This document shows positions 44,701 through 53,818 of a stretch of 64,000 nucleotides of DNA, piece after piece. The position numbers and the translations under genes were made by a program. The stretch lies in NCBI RefSeq assembly GCF_013415845.1, contig NZ_CP058907.1, forward strand, positions 2,046,001 to 2,110,000, written 5' to 3'. Below the pieces are notes generated by a model. That model saw only the letters and a program-made list of their open reading frames with translations. It was not told the DNA's origin and made no database searches. The DNA is from Rhodopseudomonas palustris. GTDB lineage: Bacteria > Pseudomonadota > Alphaproteobacteria > Rhizobiales > Xanthobacteraceae. Every line of letters starts with the position of its first letter. Within the stretch, counting starts at the first letter, position 1.

Positions 44701-45196
44701 CCTGCAGGGCAGCGCCAACGGCGTCGGCGTCGGCACCACGTTCGAGGCCGGCTATCGGTTCGCGATGGGGCACGACGTGACGCTGAAGCCGTTCGTCGGC
44801 ATGACCTGGCAGGGCTTCCGCCGCGACGCCTACAGCGAAAGCCAGCTGCCGATCGGCCTCGTCTATGCGGCCCGGACCTATGACAAGCTGACCTCCACGG
44901 TCGGCGCGGCGGTGAGCGCGCGGCTGCGCACCACCGACGGCACCACGCTGGCGCCGGAGCTGAAGGTCGGCTGGGGCTACGATCTGCGCGACAGCACGTT
45001 GGTCAGCGATGCCGCGCTGCTCGATGAAGCGTTCCTGGTCGATGCAGCCCAGCCCGGTCGCAACGCGGCTCTGGTCAGCGCCAAGCTGTCCGGCTGGCGT
45101 ACCGAGACGTTCCGGATGTTCGCCGCCTACACCGGCGAATATCGCAGCAACGCCACCAGCCACCAGGTCTCGGCCGGCGCCCGCGTCAACTGGTAA
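41720..45196 (+). CDS. Subtilisin-like (S8) autotransporter serine protease
   Basis: A 1158-residue type Va secreted protease. The signal peptide is residues 1-32 (LLLCTTFLVSAPMSAVLYAA). The S8 domain (about 155-510) has Asp189 in VTVADTGFDTT, His235 in DIHGSHVAGII and Ser449 in GTSMAAPTVSGA. A passenger stalk with autotransporter-type beta repeats (GDFSKVGTGILSISG, GTLAVDGTLT, GFGTIAGDTVIAGTLSPG) runs to about 850. The C-terminal beta-barrel (about 890-1158) ends in the expected terminal aromatic residue (GARVNW). The start is GTG at 41720 with a strong ribosome binding site. It is presumably displayed or released at the cell surface. Substrates are unknown. Confidence 0.92.
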   Translation: MSTVGRFRHLSSLLLCTTFLVSAPMSAVLYAAESPSKSKSVARSVLSPELEAKFSDAMRQGERALIAQAYDSTYRDPGLRDAVVRHVSTLAPTALRDVTTAADLGVLTSGQRMVLAPNAAQVLATRTASASGLTASSYQNVAMAVNNSPNLPNPMPSRTEQTWNLDMIGAQGAYNRGFTGAGVTVTVADTGFDTTNAGLVNKLRTNLGKNYMVEIGKAFDPNDLSPESAQKTDIHGSHVAGIIAAEKFDNVDAHGVAYDASIIPLRAIAEKGYTTYGNVDSSALALNYFAGLSGTMVYNASYGPNSDGLTNLKLWTVGNIDDEANAAFNVLKAGKIIVAAAGNDRADNPIAARNANGIALMPFFNPAHAALGVYDDQGQQLDGSALQHQQGQIISVMSVGITKAAASYSNLCGVTASWCVAAPGGDDATGALVYSTVPVNTYGFAQGTSMAAPTVSGAIAVLIQANPSYNAQDLSRLLFSSTEDLGAPGVDAVFGYGLIRLDRATDGPTTLAANTAVSVVADQTTYWSRLLTTDGDFSKVGTGILSISGRTNAGGNVFAQLGTLAVDGTLTMSAGHRLEVAQPATLAGFGTIAGDTVIAGTLSPGKMANIGDLVSNNVVPAGTVLNGNSVGSLTFNGNVTLTSTATTRIDIDGSLIVPGGPGTYDKIYVTGAGNVFYAAGTLTPVLRGSVGTVSNYTPAIGTEFAFVQATDGASTAGSFSKLVQPTSGLPANGRFDLIYNPTSITLVVTPSSFSQLADADKLGPTQRSIAGILDKDRAASGEMPTANEKALYDALYKLNSEAEFDKALNQLSGPGQPAMASAPLQAFTGFLGAIGDRQDMLTSGSEIGQNGTAQSFALSYAGRNTMSAGTNAAMNAFASISPAERVQDGWSVWGQGFGRNSRVGDSGDLSGSKAVSAGFAVGVDRRFSNSFNAGGAFGYTRTTATSTDMQGTVDTYAGAAYASWTPGAAVLDFRIAAGPSQMATSRQILLSPTSLQGSANGVGVGTTFEAGYRFAMGHDVTLKPFVGMTWQGFRRDAYSESQLPIGLVYAARTYDKLTSTVGAAVSARLRTTDGTTLAPELKVGWGYDLRDSTLVSDAALLDEAFLVDAAQPGRNAALVSAKLSGWRTETFRMFAAYTGEYRSNATSHQVSAGARVNW

Positions 45197-45217
45197 GCGA
45201 ATCTCACAGCTCCAGCG

Positions 45218-45256
45218 AGCCCCGGTTCTGAGCGATCAGAACCGGGGCTTGTTTTT
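45218..45256 (+). terminator. Intrinsic terminator after the autotransporter
   Basis: AGCCCCGGTTCTGA and TCAGAACCGGGGCT form a perfect 14-bp stem with a GCGA loop, followed by TGTTTTT. It starts 22 bases after the stop codon. Confidence 0.95.
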
Positions 45257-45307
45257 GCGCGGGGGGCTGAGGACCCGTGGCTGACGGCATTGACCAGAAC
45301 AGCTCGG

Positions 45308-45416
45308 GATTCCGGGTTCGCGAGCTCTCGCTCGCGCCCCGGAATGACGTTGCATTGATTGCTTAGACTCTCCCCGAGTCATTCCGGGGCGCGCGGAGCG
45401 CGAACCCGGAATCTCC
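45308..45416. repeat. Palindromic repeat family A, inverted pair
   Basis: Copy one (45308-45349) runs GATTCCGGGTTCGCG ... CGCCCCGGAATGACG. Copy two (45378-45416) is the reverse orientation, GTCATTCCGGGGCGC ... GAACCCGGAATCTC. Each copy is itself a palindrome with a variable GC-rich core. The pair lies in the 315-base gap between the autotransporter and the convergent kinase gene. The rest of that gap holds only the terminator. Confidence 0.88.
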
Positions 45417-45511
45417 TTCTGCGGTGCGTATTCACGCCATCACAGTGCAACGGCAGAGACGCGGCCGTGAAAAGAGACCAAGCGTAGGGAGAGAGACTAA
45501 GCGCGACGAGA

Positions 45512-47821
45512 TCAGGCGGCGAGGGGGCGCTGCTGGCAGGTGCGGGGCAGGCTCACCATCACGACGGTGCCGGCGCCGAGGGTGGAGCGCAGACGCATCG
45601 AGCCGCCGTGCAGATTGACCAGCGACTTGGCGATCGCGAGGCCGAGGCCCGAGCCGTGATAGCTCTTTGTGAGCTGGCTCTCGACCTGCTCGAACGGCTG
45701 GCCGAGACGGCGCAGCGATTGCGGCGGAATGCCGATGCCGGTGTCGGCGATCATCAGCACGATCGAACCGCCGGCGAGGTGACCGCGCACGGTGACGCGG
45801 CCGGCGTCGGGGGTGAACTTCACCGCGTTCGACAGCAGGTTGATCAGGATCTGTTTGATGGCGCGGCGGTCGGCGACGATCGGAATCTGGTCGTTCAGCT
45901 CGGAGCGCAGCTCGAGGTGCTTGTGCTCGGCGCGGCCGGCGACGACTTTGACCGACTCGCCGATGGTCTTGGCGAGATCGAGCGGCTCCATCTCCAGCCG
46001 CATCCGCCCGGCTTCGATCTTCGACATGTCGAGAATGTCGTTGATCACCTCCAGCAGATAGTGACCGCTGGTCATGATGTCGTGGCAGTATTCCTGATAC
46101 TTCTCCGAGCCCAGCGTGCCGAACATGCCGCTGCCCATGATCTCCGAGAAGCCGATGATGGCGTTGAGCGGCGTCCGCAGCTCGTGGCTCATATTGGCCA
46201 GGAATTTCGACTTGGTCTGATTGGCTTCCTCGGCCCGCCGTTTTTCGTCGGCATATTTGCGGGCGAGGTCGGCGAGTTCGAGCGCCTGCTTCTCCAGCTT
46301 CGATTGCGTGATCTTGAGATCGGCGACGGTGGCGCGCAGTCGCAGGTCGTTGTCGACCAGCTTCTGTTCGTGCGCCTTGATCCTGGTGATGTCGGTGCCG
46401 ACTGCGACGTAGCCGCCGTCCTTGGTGCGGCGCTCGCTGATGTGCAGCCAGCTGCCGTCGTCGAGCTGCGCCTCGAAGGTGCGGGCGCCGGGCATCACCG
46501 CGCCGTTGTCGCATAGCCGGGTGCGAAGCTGCGGCATCCGGCCGACTTCGAGAATGGTCTCGTACGAGGTGCCGGGCGTCACCGCCGAGTCCGGCAATTT
46601 GTGCAGGCGCTGGAAGTGCGAATTGCACAACACCAGCCGGTTCTCGGCGTCCCACAGCACGAAGGCTTCCGGGATGGTCTCGATCGCGTCGCGCAGGCGC
46701 AGATCGGCTTCGACCGAACGCTCGGCAAGGCTCTTCTGTTCGGTGATATCGACCGCGATGCCGATCAGGTGCTTCTCGGTTGCGCCGGCCTCTTGGGTCA
46801 GTTCGCAGCGCATCCGCAGCCAGATCCAGTGGCCGTGGGCGTGACGCATCTGGAAGCTGTGATCGATGTGATCGACGCGGCCGGCCATCAGTTCGTCGGC
46901 GATCGCGAACAGGTCGATGTCCTCGCCCTTCACCAGCGCATTGACCTCACCGAAGGTGAGGAGGTCGTTGCGGCTTTCCAGGCCGAGGATCGTGAACATC
47001 GATTGCGACCAGAAGATCCGGCCGCGGCTGAGGTCCCAATCCCACAGCCCGCAGCGGCCGCGATTGAGCGCGGTGTCGATCCGGCTGCGCACCGCGTCGT
47101 TGATCAGGTCGCCCTCGCGGGCGCGGGTCGATTGCCAATGGAAGGCGAAGCCGAGGATCAGCACCACGAAGCCGGTGGTCGCCGACAGCGTCACCTGTAG
47201 CGCGGTGTCCGATCGGAGCAGCGAGCCGGTGTCTTCCTGGATGATGACGACCTGACCGGGCAGCGACTTCACCACGTGCATCGTGGCCAGCGCGGAAGCG
47301 CCGCCTGGCAGGGTGATTTCGCTGATGCTGCTCTGCTGACCTGATTTGGTCAGCGACGCTGCGCCCAGGATTTCGAGAAAGCGGTTGTCCACACTCGGTT
47401 CGGTGCCGATCGGCACGCGCGCGAGAATTCGCTGATCGGCGCTGGTGACGATGACATGCCGCCCCGGCGCAATACCCCAAGTCGGGATCAGGCCCGGCAA
47501 CAGATTCTGCAGGCGTTCGATCGAGGCGGGGCGGTCGAGCCGGACGACGCCGATATGTTCGAGACGTTCGGCGATCAGATCGGCGAGCGCGCTGAGGTCG
47601 CGGTTCATCGCACCGCGCTTCTGCTTGCTCTGCTCGATGATCTGAACAGCGGCACCGAAGAAGATGGTGACGAGAAATGCGATGATCAGCAAAGGCACCG
47701 CGCGCCGCAACACCGGTTCTGCATTCAGCAGCCGATGATAGGCGGGTTTAGCGATCGACTGCGCCAATCCTTTGATTGAATCGGATTGAGCGCAGGCGTC
47801 CGCTGCCTGCACGCGCGCCAT
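45512..47821 (-). CDS. PAS-domain sensor histidine kinase, PleC-like
   Basis: A 769-residue membrane kinase from the ATG at 47821. A membrane helix near residues 40-62 (VPLLIIAFLVTIFFGAAV) and a second at about 200-222 bracket a periplasmic region. Two or three PAS domains follow (WDLSRGRIFWSQSMF, FVLWDAENRLVLCNSHF). The phosphoacceptor is in FLANMSHELRTPLNAIIGFS (His about 546), followed by GMFGTLGSEKYQEYC and INDILDMSKIEAGR, which resemble Caulobacter PleC. The G2 box is GSGLGLAIAKSLVNLHGG. There is no receiver domain. It is probably a phosphatase/kinase of the DivK cell-cycle pathway, by resemblance only. Confidence 0.85.
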   Translation of the reverse strand: MARVQAADACAQSDSIKGLAQSIAKPAYHRLLNAEPVLRRAVPLLIIAFLVTIFFGAAVQIIEQSKQKRGAMNRDLSALADLIAERLEHIGVVRLDRPASIERLQNLLPGLIPTWGIAPGRHVIVTSADQRILARVPIGTEPSVDNRFLEILGAASLTKSGQQSSISEITLPGGASALATMHVVKSLPGQVVIIQEDTGSLLRSDTALQVTLSATTGFVVLILGFAFHWQSTRAREGDLINDAVRSRIDTALNRGRCGLWDWDLSRGRIFWSQSMFTILGLESRNDLLTFGEVNALVKGEDIDLFAIADELMAGRVDHIDHSFQMRHAHGHWIWLRMRCELTQEAGATEKHLIGIAVDITEQKSLAERSVEADLRLRDAIETIPEAFVLWDAENRLVLCNSHFQRLHKLPDSAVTPGTSYETILEVGRMPQLRTRLCDNGAVMPGARTFEAQLDDGSWLHISERRTKDGGYVAVGTDITRIKAHEQKLVDNDLRLRATVADLKITQSKLEKQALELADLARKYADEKRRAEEANQTKSKFLANMSHELRTPLNAIIGFSEIMGSGMFGTLGSEKYQEYCHDIMTSGHYLLEVINDILDMSKIEAGRMRLEMEPLDLAKTIGESVKVVAGRAEHKHLELRSELNDQIPIVADRRAIKQILINLLSNAVKFTPDAGRVTVRGHLAGGSIVLMIADTGIGIPPQSLRRLGQPFEQVESQLTKSYHGSGLGLAIAKSLVNLHGGSMRLRSTLGAGTVVMVSLPRTCQQRPLAA

Positions 47822-48036
47822 ACGTGGCCCCCACCAAGTATCCGTCAGCACCCGTTCGAGCAGCGAGCGCCGTTCGAATCATGATTAGGATTTGAATCGA
47901 CTTTTAGTGGGCTGTCGAGAGTCAACGACTCAGCCCGTCGGAAAAATTCTTATCCAAAGGTGAATCGCGCCGACATTTTTTCGTGAGTCGAGTCCGAAAG
48001 GAGAACGGCCGCAAAGTTTGTTGCGGCGCTTTCAGC

Positions 48037-49419
48037 TCAGTCGGCGTTCGGCGGTTCGGCGTGACTGATCACGCGCTTTACCGAGGGGAACTTGGCGCGC
48101 AGCTTGCGCTCGATTTCGTCGACGTGGTCGTGAACCGAGATCACGCTCATCGACGGATCGGCGTAGCAGTGGAAGTTGACGATCTCGCCGGCATCGGTGT
48201 CGCGCACGCGGACGCTGTGCACGTCGTGGATCGCGCCATCGTGGGTGAGCCGGCGCAGTGCCAGCCGAATCTCTTCGACGCGTGCGGGCGCGGCGTCCGA
48301 GCCTTGCGGCAGCTCCGGCTCCAGCGGCTCGATGTGGGTGTCGACTTCGACGTCGGCACCGAAGTCCTCACGGATGTGATCCTCGAGCTTGTGTGCGATA
48401 TCGTGCGCTTCGATCAGCGGCATATTGCCGTCGACTTCGAGATCGATGCTGACGATCAGCTTGTGGCCGCCGAGATCGTGGACGGTGACATGGTGGACGG
48501 CGAGGCCGGAATTGCGCGCGATCACCATGATGCGCTCGCGGACGCTCTCATTGTCGCGCGCCACCGGAATCGCCGTGAAGGTGAGATCGGCGTCGCCGAA
48601 GATCTCGGACATCGATTCCTGCGCCTTGCGCTTGATCTCGTCGATGCGGTCGATCGGATAGGTGCGGGGCACTTCGACCAGGGCGTCGATGAAGTGCGTC
48701 GGTCCGACCATGCGGGCGCGCAGCCGCTCGACGCCGACCACACCCGGTACGGCGCCGATCGCTTCGCGCGCCTTCTCCGACACGCCTTCGGGGGCGCGAT
48801 CGAGCAGGGTCTGAATCGTGGAGCGGCCGAGCCGCAGCCCGAGCAGCGAGATCATCACCGCGACGCCGATCGCGGCCGCGGCGTCACCCCAATGGAATCC
48901 CGCGGCGGCGAGCGCCAGGCCGGCGATCACCGCGAACGAGCCGAGCACGTCGGAGGCGAAATGCAGCGCGTCGGCGGCGAGCGCCTGGCTCTTGGTGGCG
49001 ACCGCGGTGCGGTGCAGGGCCCAGGCGCGCCACAGATTGACGACGATATCGACGCCGAGGATGACGAAGGCCAGATACGAGAAGGTCGGCGGCGCCGCGC
49101 CCTCGCGCAGCCGGCTGTAGGCTTCGACCAGGATGCCGCCGGCCAGCACGTACAGCATCGCGATCACGCCGAGCGCCGACAGGCTCTCGATCTTGCCGTG
49201 ACCGTAGTGATGCGCGTCGTCGGCGGGGCGGTCGGAGATCCGCACCACGAACCAGGTGATGATGGTGGCGACCAGATCGATCGAGCTGTGAAGCGCTTCG
49301 GAGATCAGCGCCAGCGAACCGATGGCGATGCCGACGGCGAATTTCGCCGCGGCCATGGTGGCACTCGCCACCACGGAGACCGCGGCCACTCGCGACTTGG
49401 TGCTGGCGACGTCGTTCAT
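48037..49419 (-). CDS. Cation diffusion facilitator (CDF) metal efflux protein
   Basis: A 460-residue CDF transporter with six membrane helices in its first ~210 residues. Metal-site motifs are ALISEALHSSIDLVATI (HxxxD, helix 2) and AADALHFASDVLGSF (HxxxD, helix 5). The YGHGKIESLSALG loop is typical. The cytoplasmic C-terminal part is about twice the usual length and repeats a dimerisation-type fold (DADLTFTAIPVARDNESVRE, later VEVDTHIEPLEPE). It likely exports zinc, iron or manganese. Metal identity cannot be read with certainty. The gene is monocistronic. Confidence 0.9.
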   Translation of the reverse strand: MNDVASTKSRVAAVSVVASATMAAAKFAVGIAIGSLALISEALHSSIDLVATIITWFVVRISDRPADDAHHYGHGKIESLSALGVIAMLYVLAGGILVEAYSRLREGAAPPTFSYLAFVILGVDIVVNLWRAWALHRTAVATKSQALAADALHFASDVLGSFAVIAGLALAAAGFHWGDAAAAIGVAVMISLLGLRLGRSTIQTLLDRAPEGVSEKAREAIGAVPGVVGVERLRARMVGPTHFIDALVEVPRTYPIDRIDEIKRKAQESMSEIFGDADLTFTAIPVARDNESVRERIMVIARNSGLAVHHVTVHDLGGHKLIVSIDLEVDGNMPLIEAHDIAHKLEDHIREDFGADVEVDTHIEPLEPELPQGSDAAPARVEEIRLALRRLTHDGAIHDVHSVRVRDTDAGEIVNFHCYADPSMSVISVHDHVDEIERKLRAKFPSVKRVISHAEPPNAD

Positions 49420-49549
49420 GGCGGGGGATTTAGCAGCCTCGTGCGACGCCGGAAAGGCGCGCGGCCCGTTACCCTGGTGGTAACGGGCCGGTTTGCAGTA
49501 GCTGCGAATTAGTCTCAGTAAAATGGAGGCGCGGCCGGGGTGAAACCGG

Positions 49550-50518
49550 TCAGATCGTCACCACGATCTTGCCGAGGTGGCGGTTGGCTTCCATGTGGGC
49601 GAATGCCGCACCGATCTCGGTGAACGGAAACACCCTGTCGATCGGCAGCTTCAAAACGCGGGCTTCGACCGCCGGCCAGATGTCGCCGCGGACTTGGCGG
49701 AAGATCTCGCGGACCTCTTCGACGCTGCGGCTGCGGAAGGTGACGCCGACATAATCGATCCGGCGCGCCGCATGCAGATCGAAATTGAAATCCGCATGGG
49801 TGCCGCCGAGCCGGCCGACATTGACGATGCGGCCGAGCACGCGGGTGGCGGCGAGGTTCTGGTTGGCGACCTTGCCGGAGACCTGGTCGATCACGAGATC
49901 GACGCCGGCGCCGCCGGTGGCGGCGAGCACCTGATCGACCCAGCCGTCGCCGGAGGAGTCGATCGCCAGATCGGCGCCGAACTGATGCAGCTTGTCGCGC
50001 CGGCTCTTGTCGGTCGACGAGCCGATCACCTTGCGGGCGCCCTTGAGCTTGGCGATCTGCATCGCCATCAGCCCGACGCCGGAGCTGGCGCCTTGGACCA
50101 GCACCGACTGCCCCGAGCGCAGCTTGCCGATCGCCACCACCGCATTGTGCATCGTGGTGAGGGCGACGGGCAGGGTGGCGGCCTCTTCGAAGCTCAAGCC
50201 GTCCGGGATCGGCAGCAGCCGGCCGTGATCGGCGAGGGTGTACTCGCCGAACGCTCCGGCGGTCGAGCCCATCACGCGGTCGCCGATCTTGCAGCCATAG
50301 GCCTCATCGCCGAGCGCTTCGACTTCGCCGGCGAATTCCATGCCCAGCACCGCGCCCACGCCGCCAGCGGCGCCGTGGGCGTGGCCCTTGGTCATGCCGA
50401 GGTCGGCGCGGTTGAGCCCGCAGGCGCGGACCCGGATCAGGACTTGCGGACCTTTCGGCGCCGGCTTGTCGACTTCGGTGATGGCGGCGCCACCGGCGCC
50501 GTAGACATAGGCTTTCAT
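49550..50518 (-). CDS. Zinc-independent quinone oxidoreductase / medium-chain dehydrogenase
   Basis: A 322-residue member of the NADPH:quinone oxidoreductase branch of the medium-chain dehydrogenases. The GroES-like start (AITEVDKPAPKGPQVLIRVR) and the Rossmann motif VLVQGASSGVGLMAMQIAKL (about 138-157) are visible. The structural-zinc cysteines of alcohol dehydrogenases are absent. It uses NAD(P)H to reduce quinones or an enone. It is last in a minus-strand series that starts with a GntR regulator, 42 bases after the nitronate monooxygenase gene. Confidence 0.88.
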   Translation of the reverse strand: MKAYVYGAGGAAITEVDKPAPKGPQVLIRVRACGLNRADLGMTKGHAHGAAGGVGAVLGMEFAGEVEALGDEAYGCKIGDRVMGSTAGAFGEYTLADHGRLLPIPDGLSFEEAATLPVALTTMHNAVVAIGKLRSGQSVLVQGASSGVGLMAMQIAKLKGARKVIGSSTDKSRRDKLHQFGADLAIDSSGDGWVDQVLAATGGAGVDLVIDQVSGKVANQNLAATRVLGRIVNVGRLGGTHADFNFDLHAARRIDYVGVTFRSRSVEEVREIFRQVRGDIWPAVEARVLKLPIDRVFPFTEIGAAFAHMEANRHLGKIVVTI

Positions 50519-50560
50519 CGCAAGCTCGTCCTGTTTCGCTGCGCCGATCCGGCGCGCGTC

Positions 50561-51780
<1,220 letters not shown>

Positions 51781-51796
51781 GCGCGTGGAAGGATCG

Positions 51797-52582
51797 TCAG
51801 GCTTTCGCCGTCTGGCGGAATTCGTTGTGCAGTTCGCCGATGCCTTCGATCGCGATGGTGACGGCGTTGACCGGCTCCTTCATCACGCCGACGCCGACCG
51901 AGGTGCCGCAGCAGATCAAATCGCCGGGCTCCAGCGTCATGTCGTGCGACAGCAGGCTGACGAGCTGATGCGGCGCGAAGATCATGTCGGCAACCGGGTA
52001 GTTCTGTCGCTCGGCGCCGTTCAGAATGGTGCGGATCGACAGCGTCATCGGATCGAGCCCGGTCGTGATCGCCGGGCCGAACGGCCCGAAGCCGTCGAAG
52101 CTCTTGGCCCGCGCCCATTGCGGGAAGCTCGGATCGCGATTGAGGATGTCGGCCGCGGTGATGTCGTTGACGCAGGTGTAGCCGAAGATATGCGATGCCG
52201 CCTCGGATTCCGAGATGTTGCTGCAACGCTTGCCGATGACGATGCCGAGCTCGCCCTCGTACACCACCTTGCCGTCGTAGGAGGCGGGACGGTTCACCAC
52301 GGCGCCGTGGGACGTGACGCTGGTGGTGGCTTTGAGGAAGTACAATGGCTCCGGCGGGATCGACTGATTGAGCTTGGCGGCGAGCGCGCGAAAGTTGTTC
52401 CACAGCCCGATGATCTTGCCCGGCGTACACGGGCTGAGCAGCTCGACATCACCGAGCTGCAGCGTCTGCCCGGTCGGCTGATGAGCGCCGAACATGTCGC
52501 CGTCATGCACGGTGATATCCGAATGCGCGATGGTCCCGAACCCGACCGCGCCACCTGCGCGAAAACGAACCCATTTGGTCAT
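51797..52582 (-). CDS. Fumarylacetoacetate hydrolase-family protein
   Basis: A 261-residue enzyme of the FAH superfamily (HpaG/MhpD-like hydratase, isomerase or decarboxylase). The motifs KIIGLWNNFRAL, VVYEGELGIVIGKRCSN (metal-ligand glutamates) and DLICCGTSVGVGVMKEP (GTxxG loop) are clear. Such enzymes act on 2-keto or acylpyruvate acids in aromatic or dicarboxylate breakdown. It lies between two repeat pairs, after the ketopantoate reductase-like gene. A role in a short catabolic route with its neighbours is inferred. Confidence 0.88.
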   Translation of the reverse strand: MTKWVRFRAGGAVGFGTIAHSDITVHDGDMFGAHQPTGQTLQLGDVELLSPCTPGKIIGLWNNFRALAAKLNQSIPPEPLYFLKATTSVTSHGAVVNRPASYDGKVVYEGELGIVIGKRCSNISESEAASHIFGYTCVNDITAADILNRDPSFPQWARAKSFDGFGPFGPAITTGLDPMTLSIRTILNGAERQNYPVADMIFAPHQLVSLLSHDMTLEPGDLICCGTSVGVGVMKEPVNAVTIAIEGIGELHNEFRQTAKA

Positions 52583-52606
52583 GGCGTAGTGTTCCTCAAC
52601 TCGGGA

Positions 52607-52718
52607 GTCATTCCGGGGCGCGCATGAAATGCGCGAGCCCGGAATCTCGATGGACTAGGCGTGCTAACAACCTCGGGATTCCGGGTTCGCTCGCTGGCGC
52701 GAGCGCCCCGGAATGACG
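52607..52718. repeat. Palindromic repeat family A, inverted pair
   Basis: Copy one (52607-52648) GTCATTCCGGGGCGCGC ... GAGCCCGGAATCTC and copy two (52675-52718) GGGATTCCGGGTTCGCTC ... GCCCCGGAATGACG, in opposite orientation, lie between the FAH and ketopantoate reductase-like genes. The cores differ (a CGCAT/ATGCG stem versus CGCTC/GAGCG), so copies evolve while keeping the fold. Confidence 0.88.
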
Positions 52719-52737
52719 GGGCGGGCAGCGCGGGTGA

Positions 52738-53718
52738 TTAGTACAGCCCCGCCACTTTGGCGCGCTGGATGACGAGGCCGAGGACCGAGTCGATCGCGGG
52801 AGTGGGGATGTTGGTCATCCGGCCCATCTCCTGCACCACGGTGACCAGCGGATCGATCTCCATCGGGCGGCCGCGTTCGAGGTCCTGCAGCATCGAGGTC
52901 TTGTGCGCGCCCACCTTGCGGGCGCCTTCGATGCGGCGTTCGACGTCGACGCGGAACTTGACGCCGAAGGTCTCGGCGATCTGCTGTGCTTCCAGCATCA
53001 TCGCCTTCGACAGCGCGCGGGTCGCCGGATCGGAGGCGATCACGTCGAGCGTGGCGTGGGTGAGCGCGCTGATCGGATTGAAGCAGACGTTGCCCCACAG
53101 CTTCAGCCAGATCTCGTCACGGATGCGGTCGAGGATCGGTGCCTTCAATCCGGAGGCTTCGAATACTTTCGACAGGTTCTCGACGTCCGAAGTGGTCTCG
53201 CCCGACGGCTCGCCGATCGGGAATTTGTCGCCGTAGACGTGGCGAATTACGCCGGGCGCCTCCAGCTCGGTCGCCGGATAGACGATGCAGCCGATGCCGC
53301 GCTCGGGGCCGAGCTCCTTCCACTGGCGGCCGCCCGGATCGATGCTCTCGAGCGTGCGGCCTTCGAATTCGTTGCCGCCGTGCTTGTGGAAGTACCAATA
53401 CGGCACACCGTTCACCGCGGTGACGATGCGGGTGTGCGAGCCGAGCAGCGGCTTCATCGAATCGATCGCGCCGGTGATCGAATGCGCCTTCAGGCAGATG
53501 ATGATGACGTCCTGGACGCCGAGTTCAGCCGGCTTGTCGGTGGCGTTGGGCCTGATCACCCGCTCTTCGCCCTCGATCAGCAGCTTGAGCCCGTTCTCCT
53601 TCATCGCCTGCAGATGCGCGCCGCGCGCCACCAGGCTGACGTCGGCGGCGCCGGACTGGGCGAGCTGAACGCCGAGATAACCGCCGATCGCGCCGGCGCC
53701 ATAGATACAGACTTTCAT
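52738..53718 (-). CDS. Ketopantoate reductase (ApbA/PanE)-family oxidoreductase
   Basis: A 326-residue NADPH-dependent enzyme. I use the ATG at 53718, which begins MKVCIYGAGAIGGYLGVQLA, the Rossmann motif. The ApbA C-terminal domain contains the catalytic lysine region EIWLKLWGNVCFNPISALT. True PanE makes pantoate for coenzyme A. But this gene is embedded in a CoA-transferase/OFA transporter cluster, so it may be a paralogue reducing another 2-keto acid. It is 100 bases downstream of the transporter gene. Confidence 0.85.
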   Translation of the reverse strand: MKVCIYGAGAIGGYLGVQLAQSGAADVSLVARGAHLQAMKENGLKLLIEGEERVIRPNATDKPAELGVQDVIIICLKAHSITGAIDSMKPLLGSHTRIVTAVNGVPYWYFHKHGGNEFEGRTLESIDPGGRQWKELGPERGIGCIVYPATELEAPGVIRHVYGDKFPIGEPSGETTSDVENLSKVFEASGLKAPILDRIRDEIWLKLWGNVCFNPISALTHATLDVIASDPATRALSKAMMLEAQQIAETFGVKFRVDVERRIEGARKVGAHKTSMLQDLERGRPMEIDPLVTVVQEMGRMTNIPTPAIDSVLGLVIQRAKVAGLY

Positions 53719-53818
53719 GCGATTTCCCATCAGACAGACGACAAGACAGGCGTGGCCATTCGGCCACGCCGCGGTGAGACCAGATTTGCCTGCGACGCGT
53801 GCGCTCCCGCCGCGTCGA

